Positions 9,672-18,444 of a stretch of DNA of 64,000 nucleotides are shown here, piece after piece. Both the position numbers and the translations under genes were made by a program. Below the pieces are notes generated by a model, which saw only the letters and a program-made list of their open reading frames with translations, searched no databases and was not told where the DNA came from. Every line of letters begins with the position of its first letter. Within the stretch, counting starts at the first letter, position 1. Location of the stretch: the NCBI RefSeq assembly GCF_900289045.1, contig NZ_LT985188.1, forward strand, positions 2,542,001 to 2,606,000, read 5' to 3'. The DNA comes from Micropruina glycogenica. GTDB taxonomy: Bacteria > Actinomycetota > Actinomycetes > Propionibacteriales > Propionibacteriaceae.

Positions 9672-11012
9672 TCAGGAGATGACAGTGGCAGATGCCCGGG
9701 CGCGCTCGATCATATCGGCCATCGCGATCGACTCTGCGGGCCGCAACTTGAACGACTCGCGGGTGTCCCTGCGGATCATCGACGCGAATTCGGCCAACTC
9801 GTACCGCAGTCCGTCGCCGTCGAACTTGTAGTAGTACTTCTTACTGCGCCGGCTGTCTTCGAAGCGAGCCTCGAAGTACTCGGTCAACCACCAGGGCGCG
9901 GGCACGTAGATGTAGCCCGCGGTGCCCGCCACGACCAGGTCGCCCTCGGCCTTGACCCCGAGGCCGGTGCGGGCCGAGGCCACGGCGTGTGGGTAGGTCA
10001 GGTCGATGCGCGAGAACACCTCGACCGGCGAGCCGGCCGGACGCAACGAGACGGTTCTCAGGTCGGTGTACCCGAGGCCGAGCAGCTTGACCGCCGCGAG
10101 CAGCGGGTAGGTGGCCAGCTCAGAGATCGATCCACCGTCGGCGTCGGTGAGTTCGCGACCCTGGGTGACCAGCTTGGTGAAGGTGGCGTCCACCGAACGC
10201 ACCTGGCCGATGGAGCCGCTGCGTGCCACGGCCACCATGCGCTGGAAGCCCGGCGAGAAGGCCGTCTTGACCGCTTCCAAGAGCACCACGCCACGAGCGG
10301 CGGCCAACTCGAAGAGTTCGCTCGTCTGCGCCTTCGACAGGGTCATCGGCTTTTCGCACAAGACGTGCAGCCCTGCTTGAATCGCCCGCTTCGTGTAGTC
10401 GTAGTGGGTGTCGTGCGGCGTCGCGACGTACACGGCGTCCACGTGGCCGAGCAGGTCGTCGTAATGTTCGTTGGCCCACTCGAGTTCGAGCCGGCGGGCG
10501 AACTCACGGGTGCGTTCGTACGTACGTGAGTACACCGCCTCGACGTTGACGCCGCTGACGAAGCGAGCTTCGGCGACGAACCGCGCCGCGATGCGCCCAG
10601 CGCCGGCGATGCCGATGCGTAGTACCCCGGCCGACTCATTGCGCAACTGGGTGCTCGACACGCCTTTGGTGCGATCGAGGTACACCACACGGCAATAGTC
10701 GTTGAGGTAGTCGAACTTGCCCAGCCAGTCCGAACCGATGGCGAAGATGTCGACGTCATGCTGCTGAATGTCTTGAACCTTCTGGCCTTCGTACTCTTCG
10801 ATTATCACTTCATCGGCCAAGCCCGAGTCGACCACATTGCGGATGCGTTCCATCAGGCTTTGCGCCACGTTCAGCTTGCCGCGCGAATCGTCGTAGTTGT
10901 CGGTGGTGACCCCCACGATCAGGTGATCGCCCAGAGCCTTCGCCCGCTCCAGCAGCCGTCGGTGTCCCTCGTGGAACAGGTCGAACGTGCCATAGGTGAT
11001 GACCCTGGTCAC
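9672..11012 (-). CDS. Fusion of TagD-type glycerol-3-phosphate cytidylyltransferase and Gfo/Idh/MocA oxidoreductase
   Basis: Residues 1-128 are a complete TagD-like cytidylyltransferase: GTFDLFHEGH at 8-17 and RTKGVSSTQLR at 114-124, making CDP-glycerol or a related CDP-polyol. From residue 130 a second enzyme begins: Rossmann motif GIAGAGRIA at 134-142, DAVYVATPHDTH near 192-203 and CEKPM at 219-223, typical of Gfo/Idh/MocA NAD(P)-dependent oxidoreductases. Both halves look intact and no internal stop or start separates them. The GTG at 11012 follows an excellent GGAGGAGGAT. It is the first gene of the minus-strand operon, divergent from the glycosyltransferases. Confidence 0.88.
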   Translation of the reverse strand: MTRVITYGTFDLFHEGHRRLLERAKALGDHLIVGVTTDNYDDSRGKLNVAQSLMERIRNVVDSGLADEVIIEEYEGQKVQDIQQHDVDIFAIGSDWLGKFDYLNDYCRVVYLDRTKGVSSTQLRNESAGVLRIGIAGAGRIAARFVAEARFVSGVNVEAVYSRTYERTREFARRLELEWANEHYDDLLGHVDAVYVATPHDTHYDYTKRAIQAGLHVLCEKPMTLSKAQTSELFELAAARGVVLLEAVKTAFSPGFQRMVAVARSGSIGQVRSVDATFTKLVTQGRELTDADGGSISELATYPLLAAVKLLGLGYTDLRTVSLRPAGSPVEVFSRIDLTYPHAVASARTGLGVKAEGDLVVAGTAGYIYVPAPWWLTEYFEARFEDSRRSKKYYYKFDGDGLRYELAEFASMIRRDTRESFKLRPAESIAMADMIERARASATVIS

Positions 11013-11099
11013 AGATCCTCCTCCGCCTTTCGAACATGTCGTGCCTGCGGAGAGCAGGTCGGCGCCATCGCTACCATGAGGCCAGAATAGGGGGTGCCG
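11013..11099. promoter_or_regulatory. Divergent promoter region of the wall-polymer genes
   Basis: This 87-base gap separates the minus-strand polymer operon (start 11012) from the plus-strand glycosyltransferase pair (start 11100). It must hold both promoters. Strong ribosome sites are visible at each end (GGAGGAGGAT on the minus strand, AGGGGG on the plus strand), but no clear -35/-10 pair was recognised. Confidence 0.45.
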
Positions 11100-12686
11100 A
11101 TGCGTACTGCAGCGCAGCTACCGCACGCTGAGTACGTGTTCGTGGTGGATGTGCTGCCGCGTAACCATGCGGGTCGTAGCGCCTCTATTCTGACCAAGAC
11201 CCGCCTGCTCTGGCAGCATGCCGGGGTGCGGTCGACCATCGTCACGGCCTACGACTCGTCACAACTCGACGACATCGGCCACGACCTGCGGCGCCGCGGC
11301 CTGCTCGCCGACGGCGTGCAGGTGGCCAGCCTGCACGACTTCTACCCCGACGACAGCACGCCACCCGAGGGCGACTTTCATCGACCCTTCGACGAACCAG
11401 GCATGCACTGGATCGAGGACGGTGCCGCCGGCCAGTTTCTCTTCTACGAGCACGGTCGGCATCGCCTGTCGAAACGCATCGACTACGCCGGCCGCCCCAT
11501 CGTGCTCGACTGGTTCGACGGTGCCCGCAACCGAACGCGAAGCGACGAGTTCTGGCCCAACGGGGTCAGGCGCCGAACCGTCTTCTTCGACCTCTACTAC
11601 GGCGTGGCCCGCCAAGAACTGCTGCACCGCCGCGACGGCAGCGTGCGACTGGGCATCTGGTGGGCCGTCGATCCCCTCACCAGGGTGCGCAGCCCCGAGC
11701 GGGTGACCAGGTTCGATCGTGCCGGGCACCCTGAGCAGGTGCTCGACTCGTACTACGACGTCATTCACGCCAGCCTCGACGGCCTGATCGGCGACCGGCC
11801 GGCCTTCGTCATCTGCGAGGCTCGCCGCATCGATGAATGGGTGCTCGGCTACCGCCGGCCCAACGTGCGGCAGATCCACGTTCTGCACAACGCCCACATT
11901 CGCCCGCCTCAAGACGATGTGCACAAGATCAGGCCGATCTATGCGCCCATGCTGACCTGCCCCAACGTCGACGCCACGGTGTTTCTCACCAACCGGCAAC
12001 GGGCCGACGCCGAGCAGCACTTCGGGCCCAATGATCGGTACTGGGTGATACCTCATTCGGTGCCCGACACGCCGACCCCTGCCGAGGCTCCGCAACGCGA
12101 CCCGAAGCTTGTCGTGATGATGGCTCGACTCGACCAGCAGAAGCAGCTCGACCACGCCATCAAGGCGTTCGCCGAGGTGATCACCAAGGTGCCCGACGCC
12201 CGCCTCGAAATCTACGGGCGGGGCGTTCTGCAAGGTGAACTGAACCGACTGATCCGCAACAAGGGGCTGTCGGCGAACGTGCGGCTGGCAGGGTTCACCG
12301 ACGACCCGATGAAGGTCTATCGCGGCGCCGGATTGTCGTTGCTCACCAGCCGCTACGAGGGTTTCGGCCTGGTGCTGGTCGAGAGCCTGCAGCAGGGCTG
12401 CCCGGTGGTCAGCTACGACCTGGCTTACGGTCCGGCCGACATCGTCGACGACGGCGTCAACGGATTGCTGGTGCCGCCCGACGAGCCGGCCGCCCTCGCG
12501 GCGGCCGTGGTGCGGGTGCTGGACGACCCCGATTTGCAGCAGGCCATGTCGCTGGCCGGCCCCGGTTCAGTCGAGAAGTTCAACGAGAACGCGTTCGTAC
12601 AGCACTGGGCCGAGCTGTTGGACTCACTCGCCGCGACGTTTCCCACGAGTGCGTTCCCAGCCGCAACGGGCCCCGAAAGGAACTGA
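11100..12686 (+). CDS. Glycosyltransferase family 4, TagE/TarM-like (first of tandem pair)
   Basis: The 528-residue protein has a TarM/TagE-style N-terminal region (about 1-310) and a GT-B catalytic half. The latter shows ARLDQQKQ, RLEIYGRG and the E-x7-E motif EGFGLVLVE. This family glycosylates poly(glycerol or ribitol phosphate) chains in the cytoplasm. The ATG at 11100 is about six bases after GGGGG; a GTG two codons upstream has no spacing from the RBS. It shares one base with the next gene (TGATG), which is a paralogue, so the pair arose by tandem duplication. Confidence 0.87.
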   Translation: MRTAAQLPHAEYVFVVDVLPRNHAGRSASILTKTRLLWQHAGVRSTIVTAYDSSQLDDIGHDLRRRGLLADGVQVASLHDFYPDDSTPPEGDFHRPFDEPGMHWIEDGAAGQFLFYEHGRHRLSKRIDYAGRPIVLDWFDGARNRTRSDEFWPNGVRRRTVFFDLYYGVARQELLHRRDGSVRLGIWWAVDPLTRVRSPERVTRFDRAGHPEQVLDSYYDVIHASLDGLIGDRPAFVICEARRIDEWVLGYRRPNVRQIHVLHNAHIRPPQDDVHKIRPIYAPMLTCPNVDATVFLTNRQRADAEQHFGPNDRYWVIPHSVPDTPTPAEAPQRDPKLVVMMARLDQQKQLDHAIKAFAEVITKVPDARLEIYGRGVLQGELNRLIRNKGLSANVRLAGFTDDPMKVYRGAGLSLLTSRYEGFGLVLVESLQQGCPVVSYDLAYGPADIVDDGVNGLLVPPDEPAALAAAVVRVLDDPDLQQAMSLAGPGSVEKFNENAFVQHWAELLDSLAATFPTSAFPAATGPERN

Positions 12687-14365
12687 TGGACCTCAAGAAA
12701 ACCGTCAAGCGCGGTCTTGCCGCCACCGGCCTACTCGAGCCCCTTCGTCGGGCACGCCGCCGGCGCAGCCGTGCCGCGCAGGTCGCGGTGCGGCGGGCCG
12801 CGCGACTCGATCCGGCACCACCGATGCAACCGTTCCCGCCGGCTCGCTACATCTTCGCCACCGGCGCGATCCCGCGCCGCTACGCCGGGCGCACCGCATC
12901 GGTGCTGGTCAAGGCCCGACTGTTCGCCGAGCAGGCAGGGGTGCCCTGCGAGATCCTGACCATGAACTTCTCATCCGAACTCGACGACGTGACCCACGAG
13001 ATCGACCAACGCGGCGCGCTGGGCAAAGGGGTGCGGATCACAAACCTCTACGACTCGCTGTGGAACGAGGGCCAGCCGCGCGAACCGGTGCGGCACCCGG
13101 TGGACGAACCTGGCATGGACTGGATCAAAGACGTCGACGGCGAGGTCTACCGCTACTACGAAGACGGCGTCTACCGCATCTATCGACGCTTCGACTACGA
13201 CGGCAGGCTCGTCGTCGAGGACCGGTTCAACGAGAACCGTGGCCGCACCCAACGCGACGAGTTCGGCCCCGACGGCCACATCAGACGCACCACCTTCTAC
13301 GACCTGCATTTCAACAAGCCGCGGCAAGAGGTGTACTTCCGGCGCGACGGCACGGCGTTCATGAACAAGTGGTTGGTGGTGAATCCAACCGATCTGTCGA
13401 CCGAGGTCGAGCGCGTGACCCTGTTCGACGAGCACGAGAAGCCGGTCAAGGTGCTCACCTCACACATCGACTTGATCTGCGCCTACCTCGATCGAGTGAT
13501 CGGCGACGATCGGGTGTTTCTCAGCGTCGAGTCGCGCCGCGCCGACCCCGAGGTGATCGACTACCGCCGGCCCAACGTGAAGCGCCTCTTTGTGCTGCAC
13601 AACCCGCACATCAACCCGCCCTTCGACGACACGCGCAAGCTGCGGCAGACTTACCGGCAGGTGCTCGAGCGTGCCGACGAGGTCGACGCGGTGGTGTTTC
13701 TCACACCCGGTCAACGGGCCGACGCCGAGGCCCACTTGGGCCCGCGCAGCAACTTCGCCGTCATTCCGCACCCGGCTGCGCTGCCCGACACCGCGCCCGC
13801 GCCGGCCGACCGTGACCCCGATCTCGTGGTGATGCTGGCCCGACTCGACCAGCAAAAGCACGTGGACGCCGCGATTCGCGCATTCGCCGCGGTGGTCAAG
13901 CAACGCCCGCGGGCGCGGCTCGAAATCTACGGCCGTGGCCCTGAAGAGAAGGAACTCTCGTCGCTGATCGCGTCCCTGCGGCTGCAGAACTCCGTACGAC
14001 TGGCCGGGTACACCTCTGACCCCGCGGCTGTCTATCGCAAGGCCAGCGTCTGCCTGCTGACCAGCCGGTACGAGGGTTTCGGGCTGGTCGTGCTCGAGTC
14101 GATGGCCCAGGGCTGCCCGATGGTGTCTTTCGACCTCAACTATGGCCCCCGCGACATGATCGAAGACGGCCGCACCGGCTTTCTGGTGCCGCAGGGCGAC
14201 GAGGCCGCACTGGCACGGCGAACGCTCGAGATTCTGGCCGATCCGGCACTGCGCGACCGGCTGGGAACCGAAGCCCTGGTTGCCGTACACCGCTACAGCA
14301 GCGAGGCGTTTCTCGCTCGCTGGTCGGCGTTGTTCAACAGCATCGCGGCCAAAGGCTGGTCGTGA
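12686..14365 (+). CDS. Glycosyltransferase family 4, TagE/TarM-like (second of tandem pair)
   Basis: The 559-residue paralogue of the preceding gene shares its layout, including DEPGMDWIKD in the N-terminal part, ARLDQQKH, RLEIYGRGP and EGFGLVVLE. It begins with an extra basic segment rich in Arg and Lys (about 1-45) that could bind the membrane surface. It probably adds a different sugar, or the same sugar at another position, to the wall polymer. Translation is coupled to the first copy by a one-base overlap. Substrate specificity cannot be read. Confidence 0.86.
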   Translation: MDLKKTVKRGLAATGLLEPLRRARRRRSRAAQVAVRRAARLDPAPPMQPFPPARYIFATGAIPRRYAGRTASVLVKARLFAEQAGVPCEILTMNFSSELDDVTHEIDQRGALGKGVRITNLYDSLWNEGQPREPVRHPVDEPGMDWIKDVDGEVYRYYEDGVYRIYRRFDYDGRLVVEDRFNENRGRTQRDEFGPDGHIRRTTFYDLHFNKPRQEVYFRRDGTAFMNKWLVVNPTDLSTEVERVTLFDEHEKPVKVLTSHIDLICAYLDRVIGDDRVFLSVESRRADPEVIDYRRPNVKRLFVLHNPHINPPFDDTRKLRQTYRQVLERADEVDAVVFLTPGQRADAEAHLGPRSNFAVIPHPAALPDTAPAPADRDPDLVVMLARLDQQKHVDAAIRAFAAVVKQRPRARLEIYGRGPEEKELSSLIASLRLQNSVRLAGYTSDPAAVYRKASVCLLTSRYEGFGLVVLESMAQGCPMVSFDLNYGPRDMIEDGRTGFLVPQGDEAALARRTLEILADPALRDRLGTEALVAVHRYSSEAFLARWSALFNSIAAKGWS

Positions 14366-14380
14366 GCAGGTCGCCAGGGC

Positions 14381-15103
14381 TCAGGCGGCGCGACGGCGCC
14401 TGACCAGCCACCAGCCCGCTCCCCCGGCGGCCACGAGCAGCACGACGCCGCCCACGATCCACCCGGTCGCGTCCGAGCCGCCGGAAACCGGGGCGGTGGG
14501 GGTTGGCGAGGCCGACGGAACGACCGAGCCGCTGGGCGATTCTGTTGCGCTCGACTGAGTGCCCGATGGGGTGGTCGTGGGCGTCGGTTCCTCACTGACC
14601 TCGACCACCGGGGGCGTGGTGGTTGGGGTTTCGACCGGCCCGGTGGCCATGGGGTCGGGGTTGGCCATCTCGGGCGGCTGCTCGGCCGTTCCGCTCCACG
14701 TCTTGACGATGTCGGTCCACTCGCCATCGCCGTACGAGAACTGATACGCGCCGCCCTCGGGCTGGCCGTCTTTACGATCCACCTGATACTTGACCGTGTA
14801 GGTGTCCTTGGCCAGGTTGTTCTCCAGCTGCACCAGCACGGCCGAGCCCTGGTAGATCAGGTCGCCCGACACCACGTTGCGGCCCTTGGAGTTGACCACC
14901 AGCACCTTCAACATCGACTTCTTTACCGTGCGGTCGAAGGCCAGGCTCACCCACCCCGGGCGGATGGACAGCTGCTCGTGTTCGGCCGGGTCGCTGACCT
15001 TCAGCCGGCTGCTGGCGAAGGCGGTCGACTCGACCGCGAGCAGGCCGACCAGGCCCACCACAACCGCGAGAACCGCGGCGGCAATCCGCCTCATTCGCAC
15101 CAC
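14381..15103 (-). CDS. CopC-like domain protein with C-terminal membrane anchor
   Basis: The 240-residue exported protein has a signal peptide, a CopC/YobA-like beta domain (about 30-125), a Ser/Thr/Pro-rich linker and a final hydrophobic helix followed by RRRR. The usual copper ligands are missing: the mature N-terminus lacks the leading His, and the family DGHP segment reads DGQP. Copper binding is therefore doubtful. The GTG at 15103 lies about seven bases after GGGGAC and is preferred over an ATG three codons downstream or one at 15151. It converges with the glycosyltransferase pair across 15 bases. Confidence 0.75.
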   Translation of the reverse strand: MVRMRRIAAAVLAVVVGLVGLLAVESTAFASSRLKVSDPAEHEQLSIRPGWVSLAFDRTVKKSMLKVLVVNSKGRNVVSGDLIYQGSAVLVQLENNLAKDTYTVKYQVDRKDGQPEGGAYQFSYGDGEWTDIVKTWSGTAEQPPEMANPDPMATGPVETPTTTPPVVEVSEEPTPTTTPSGTQSSATESPSGSVVPSASPTPTAPVSGGSDATGWIVGGVVLLVAAGGAGWWLVRRRRAA

Positions 15104-15187
15104 GATATGTCCCCATGGCTTGCGTGAACTGGTACCGATACGAGTGTTCATAGTTAGTTCAAGTATGCTACGGACATCTCGTGGTTG

Positions 15188-15228
15188 TTTGGGGGCAGTG
15201 GCGCGCGCTGTCGTAACTTTGGGGGCAG
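15188..15228 (+). repeat. Two 11-base direct repeats, possible operator
   Basis: TTTGGGGGCAG occurs at 15188-15198 and again at 15218-15228, exactly 30 bases apart (about three helical turns). A GTCGTAA follows each copy. The repeats end nine bases before the start codon of the PLD-like gene, so they could be a regulator site; the second copy may also act as the ribosome site. Confidence 0.35.
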
Positions 15229-15236
15229 AAGTCGTA

Positions 15237-16736
15237 ATGGGTGTGTTGAACCGATCGATCCGTCATCGAATTGTCGTGATTCTGGCCGTGCTCGGCCTGT
15301 CGACAGCACTGGCAATCGCGCCGGCGGGAGCGCTGTCCTTCGACACCGACTCCGACGGCGTGCTCGAGGTACCGACGACCTCGAGCTGCCCGACGCTCAC
15401 CGATCCGCCACGTGGCTACGAAGCCTGGTTCAACATCGACGACATGGAGGTGCGTGGCTTCTACGACCCCCTGAACCAGACCCCGTGGGACTTCCCCAAG
15501 AAGGTCGCCCAGATTCTGTGCGGCGCTCGACAGAACGCCCAGATCAAGATCGGCATGTTCTTCATTCGGGCCATCGGCACCATGACCCAGCCCGGGCTCA
15601 AGTCGGGCAGTGACCCGGCCGGCTCGCTCGGCACCCGCCCCGAGATCGACCCCGAGGTGATCTACGACGCACTCGAATACCTGGTCAAGTACCGAAACGT
15701 GAAGGTTGGCCTGGTGCTCGACGGCGGGGGCATCACCCCCGGCTCGGCCAAGGCCCTGATCAACCGCCGGCTGCTCACCATCGCGGGCATCGACGGCATT
15801 CCCAACACCGCTGCCGGCGACACCGACGGCATCGAGTGGTGCACCAACGGGTGCCTGAACACGAACTCCAGCTCGACCTACCCGTATGCGATCAACCACG
15901 AGAAATTCGTCACGATCAGCGACACGATCTGGGACGGCGCCTCGGGCTCGGCCCGCGCGGCGAGCTCGGCCATGCCGGCGGTGATCTCGTCGTCGGGCAA
16001 CTGGGCGCGCAGCCAGATTCGCAACTACATGCAGGAGTTGACCCTCGACTACGGCGATCGCGAGCTGTTCAACCAGTTCAGCATGCGGTACGACGTGATG
16101 ACCTACTGCGCGAACAGCAAGTGCCCCAGCAACGCTGGGTTCCCGTCGACGCTGAAGAAGACCCTCTACCTCGACCGCAAGATCTGGGTGGACCCCACGA
16201 TCCACGGCACCGACTCGGGACGGGGCACCTACGTCACGTTCAGCCCGCAGCCCTCGACCGTCGTCGACTCGTACATCGCGGCCTTCGACAATGTGGACTG
16301 CACCGTTGACAAGCGTATTCGTATCGCGATGTTCAAGCTGACCGACAGCAAGGCCACCACCATGGCGAACGCGCTGGCCCGGCTGAAGAGCCGGGGCTGC
16401 GACGTGAAGATGCTACTCACCCAGCAGGGCGGCGCGACCACTATCTCCAAAACCGTGATCGGCCTACTGAAAAAGGCGAAGATCTCGTTCAAGTGCACCG
16501 CCGTGGCCATGCACACCAAGCTCATTCTGATCGGCCCCTCCACAGGCAACAACGGACGGGCACTGCACGGCACGGCCAACATGTCGACCGCCGGCCTGCG
16601 GTACAGCGAAGAGCACACCATCACCTTCGACGCGCGGCGCGCCTCGCCTGCCTACCAAGACGACCTCCGCCGGGTCTACGGCCAGTACCTGGCCGGCTGG
16701 TACGAGTTGTCGCAGGGCTCGAAGACGTGCAAGTGA
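15237..16736 (+). CDS. Secreted phospholipase D-like protein
   Basis: The 499-residue protein has an N-terminal signal peptide (about 1-32) and two PLD-type half motifs. The first is H221-E-K223 with D229 in HEKFVTISD, followed by SSGN. The second is H426-T-K428 in HTKLILIG followed by GTANMS. The second copy has Gly where the Asp of HKD is common. It may cleave phosphodiester bonds outside the cell, in phospholipid, nucleic acid or teichoic acid; which one is unknown. The ATG at 15237 was chosen because the signal peptide starts there; the open frame extends upstream without family sequence. Eleven bases separate it from the next gene. Confidence 0.8.
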   Translation: MGVLNRSIRHRIVVILAVLGLSTALAIAPAGALSFDTDSDGVLEVPTTSSCPTLTDPPRGYEAWFNIDDMEVRGFYDPLNQTPWDFPKKVAQILCGARQNAQIKIGMFFIRAIGTMTQPGLKSGSDPAGSLGTRPEIDPEVIYDALEYLVKYRNVKVGLVLDGGGITPGSAKALINRRLLTIAGIDGIPNTAAGDTDGIEWCTNGCLNTNSSSTYPYAINHEKFVTISDTIWDGASGSARAASSAMPAVISSSGNWARSQIRNYMQELTLDYGDRELFNQFSMRYDVMTYCANSKCPSNAGFPSTLKKTLYLDRKIWVDPTIHGTDSGRGTYVTFSPQPSTVVDSYIAAFDNVDCTVDKRIRIAMFKLTDSKATTMANALARLKSRGCDVKMLLTQQGGATTISKTVIGLLKKAKISFKCTAVAMHTKLILIGPSTGNNGRALHGTANMSTAGLRYSEEHTITFDARRASPAYQDDLRRVYGQYLAGWYELSQGSKTCK

Positions 16737-16747
16737 GGAAGCAGAAC

Positions 16748-18382
16748 ATGACCGCGACCACTCCTGTGCGTTCCCGCCGCCCCTCTCGCCTGTGGATCAC
16801 GCTGACCGCCCTCGTGGTGCTCATCGCAGGCGTCTCGATCGCCGCCACGGCGGTGGCCGCCTCGGGCCCCAAGCCCACGGTGAAGGCCCTCGGCGCCGAC
16901 GTCGTCAAGCTCTCGTGGGCCGCTATCACCGGCGCAACCAAGTACACGGTGCGCTATTCGACCTCGTCGTCGATGAGCAGCGCCACCACCGTCACCAAGG
17001 TTGAAGACAAAGACATCACGACGCCGTTCACCAACGTGATGGGCCTGTCGGCCAACAAGACCTACTACTTTCAGGTCACCGGCTACAACAGCTCGGGCAC
17101 GGCGTTGAACACGTGGGGCAACACGTCGTCTGGTGCAAAGACCTTCTACTCCTACGCCACGCCCACCGGCCTGGCCGCAGCCAACATCGCCAGCACCTCG
17201 GTCGAGTTGAGCTGGCAGCCGGTGTCGGGTGCGCCGGGCTACAAGGTGCGGTACTACAACCGCACCGACAAGGCACGTTACGTGTGGAATCAGGTCGAGA
17301 ACTTCACCCTGCACGGCCAGAACGACTCCGATTCGCTGCGCAAGAACACCCAGCATTGGATCAGCGTCGCGGTTCAGCAGCCCGCCATCGGCACCTTCGG
17401 CACCGCCGACTACACGCCCCTGGTGACGATGAGCCCGCTGTCGAAAGAGATCACCCTCACCACGTCGAACTACGACATCGCGGCCCCCAGCGACCTCGCC
17501 GTGACGCAGCAGCAGCCGACCAGCGTGCGGGTCAGCTGGGACGAACCCAGCGGTTTCGAAGACGGCATGCGCTACCGCGTTCAGTACTCGACCAGTTCAG
17601 CGATGACCGGCGCCAAGACCGTGGACGCCGACGGCACGGCAGTCACCCTTAGCGGGCTCAGCGAGAACACCACCTACTACGTGCGCGTCATGGTGATCGA
17701 TTCGACCGGGGCTCAGCTGAGCGACCGTTCAGCGTTCCAGATCGCCAAGACTCGCGTCACCCGTGGCACCATCAGCGGAACCGTGAACGGCCCGGCCGGA
17801 CGTGACGTGGTGGCCATGGTGTACGGCACGGGCGGTGAACTCGCGGCCCAGTCGGACGTGGCCTCCAACGGCACCTATTCGGTGCTGGTGCGGCCGGGCA
17901 GCTACAAGGTGCTGCTCAGCTACCTGGGCACCGGCGGCTACACCTCGATGTGGACCTCGGCCAGCGCGTCGGGGGGCGTGCCGGTGTTCTCGGCCGGCCA
18001 GACCCTGACCATCTCGGGCACGGGCAAGGCGACGGCGGCCACCACGACGCTCGCTAGGGGCGCCAGCATCACGGGCACCGTCAGGTACAACGGCACCGGG
18101 CTCAATGGCGTTTACTTGTCGAGCCTCACGGCACAGACCAGCGCTCGCGAGGTCGAGGCGGTCACCCAAACGCCCACCGATGGCGGCGCCGCCGGCTGGT
18201 ACTCGATCAAGGGCTTGTCCGACGGCGAGCACTGGCTGCGTTTCATTCGCTCGGGGTACAAGAACGTGAGCATCTGGATCAAGGTCGAGAACGCGGTCGT
18301 CACCCAGTACCGGGTGTCGTCTCAGTCGAGCCCGACCGACTTGGGCGCTGGCAAGACGTTGAACGTGAACATGACCAAGTAG
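16748..18382 (+). CDS. Exported FN3-repeat protein with carboxypeptidase-regulatory-like domains
   Basis: The 544-residue protein starts with RR and a hydrophobic export segment (to about 38). Three fibronectin type III domains follow (about 40-125, 130-230 and 240-335). Two transthyretin/carboxypeptidase-regulatory-like beta domains then begin near TISGTV and SITGTV. No catalytic motif is visible, so a surface or matrix role is likely. Its last FN3 domain closely resembles those of the nuclease gene at 1430 (RYRVQYSTSS, NTTYYVRV). The ATG at 16748 follows GAGGAAG, which overlaps the stop of the PLD-like gene, so the two form an operon. Confidence 0.8.
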   Translation: MTATTPVRSRRPSRLWITLTALVVLIAGVSIAATAVAASGPKPTVKALGADVVKLSWAAITGATKYTVRYSTSSSMSSATTVTKVEDKDITTPFTNVMGLSANKTYYFQVTGYNSSGTALNTWGNTSSGAKTFYSYATPTGLAAANIASTSVELSWQPVSGAPGYKVRYYNRTDKARYVWNQVENFTLHGQNDSDSLRKNTQHWISVAVQQPAIGTFGTADYTPLVTMSPLSKEITLTTSNYDIAAPSDLAVTQQQPTSVRVSWDEPSGFEDGMRYRVQYSTSSAMTGAKTVDADGTAVTLSGLSENTTYYVRVMVIDSTGAQLSDRSAFQIAKTRVTRGTISGTVNGPAGRDVVAMVYGTGGELAAQSDVASNGTYSVLVRPGSYKVLLSYLGTGGYTSMWTSASASGGVPVFSAGQTLTISGTGKATAATTTLARGASITGTVRYNGTGLNGVYLSSLTAQTSAREVEAVTQTPTDGGAAGWYSIKGLSDGEHWLRFIRSGYKNVSIWIKVENAVVTQYRVSSQSSPTDLGAGKTLNVNMTK

Positions 18383-18404
18383 TTCCGTACAGGGCAAGGT
18401 TCAC

Positions 18405-18435
18405 GGTTGCTGAGCCGACCCGACTCGGGGCAACC
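18405..18435. terminator. Probable bidirectional terminator hairpin
   Basis: GGTTGC at 18405-18410 pairs with GCAACC at 18430-18435, and GAG/CTC extends the stem inside. It lies in the 62-base gap between the convergent FN3 gene and the exporter ATPase gene. No run of T follows, as is common in actinobacteria. Confidence 0.5.
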
Positions 18436-18444
18436 CCCAGTGTG

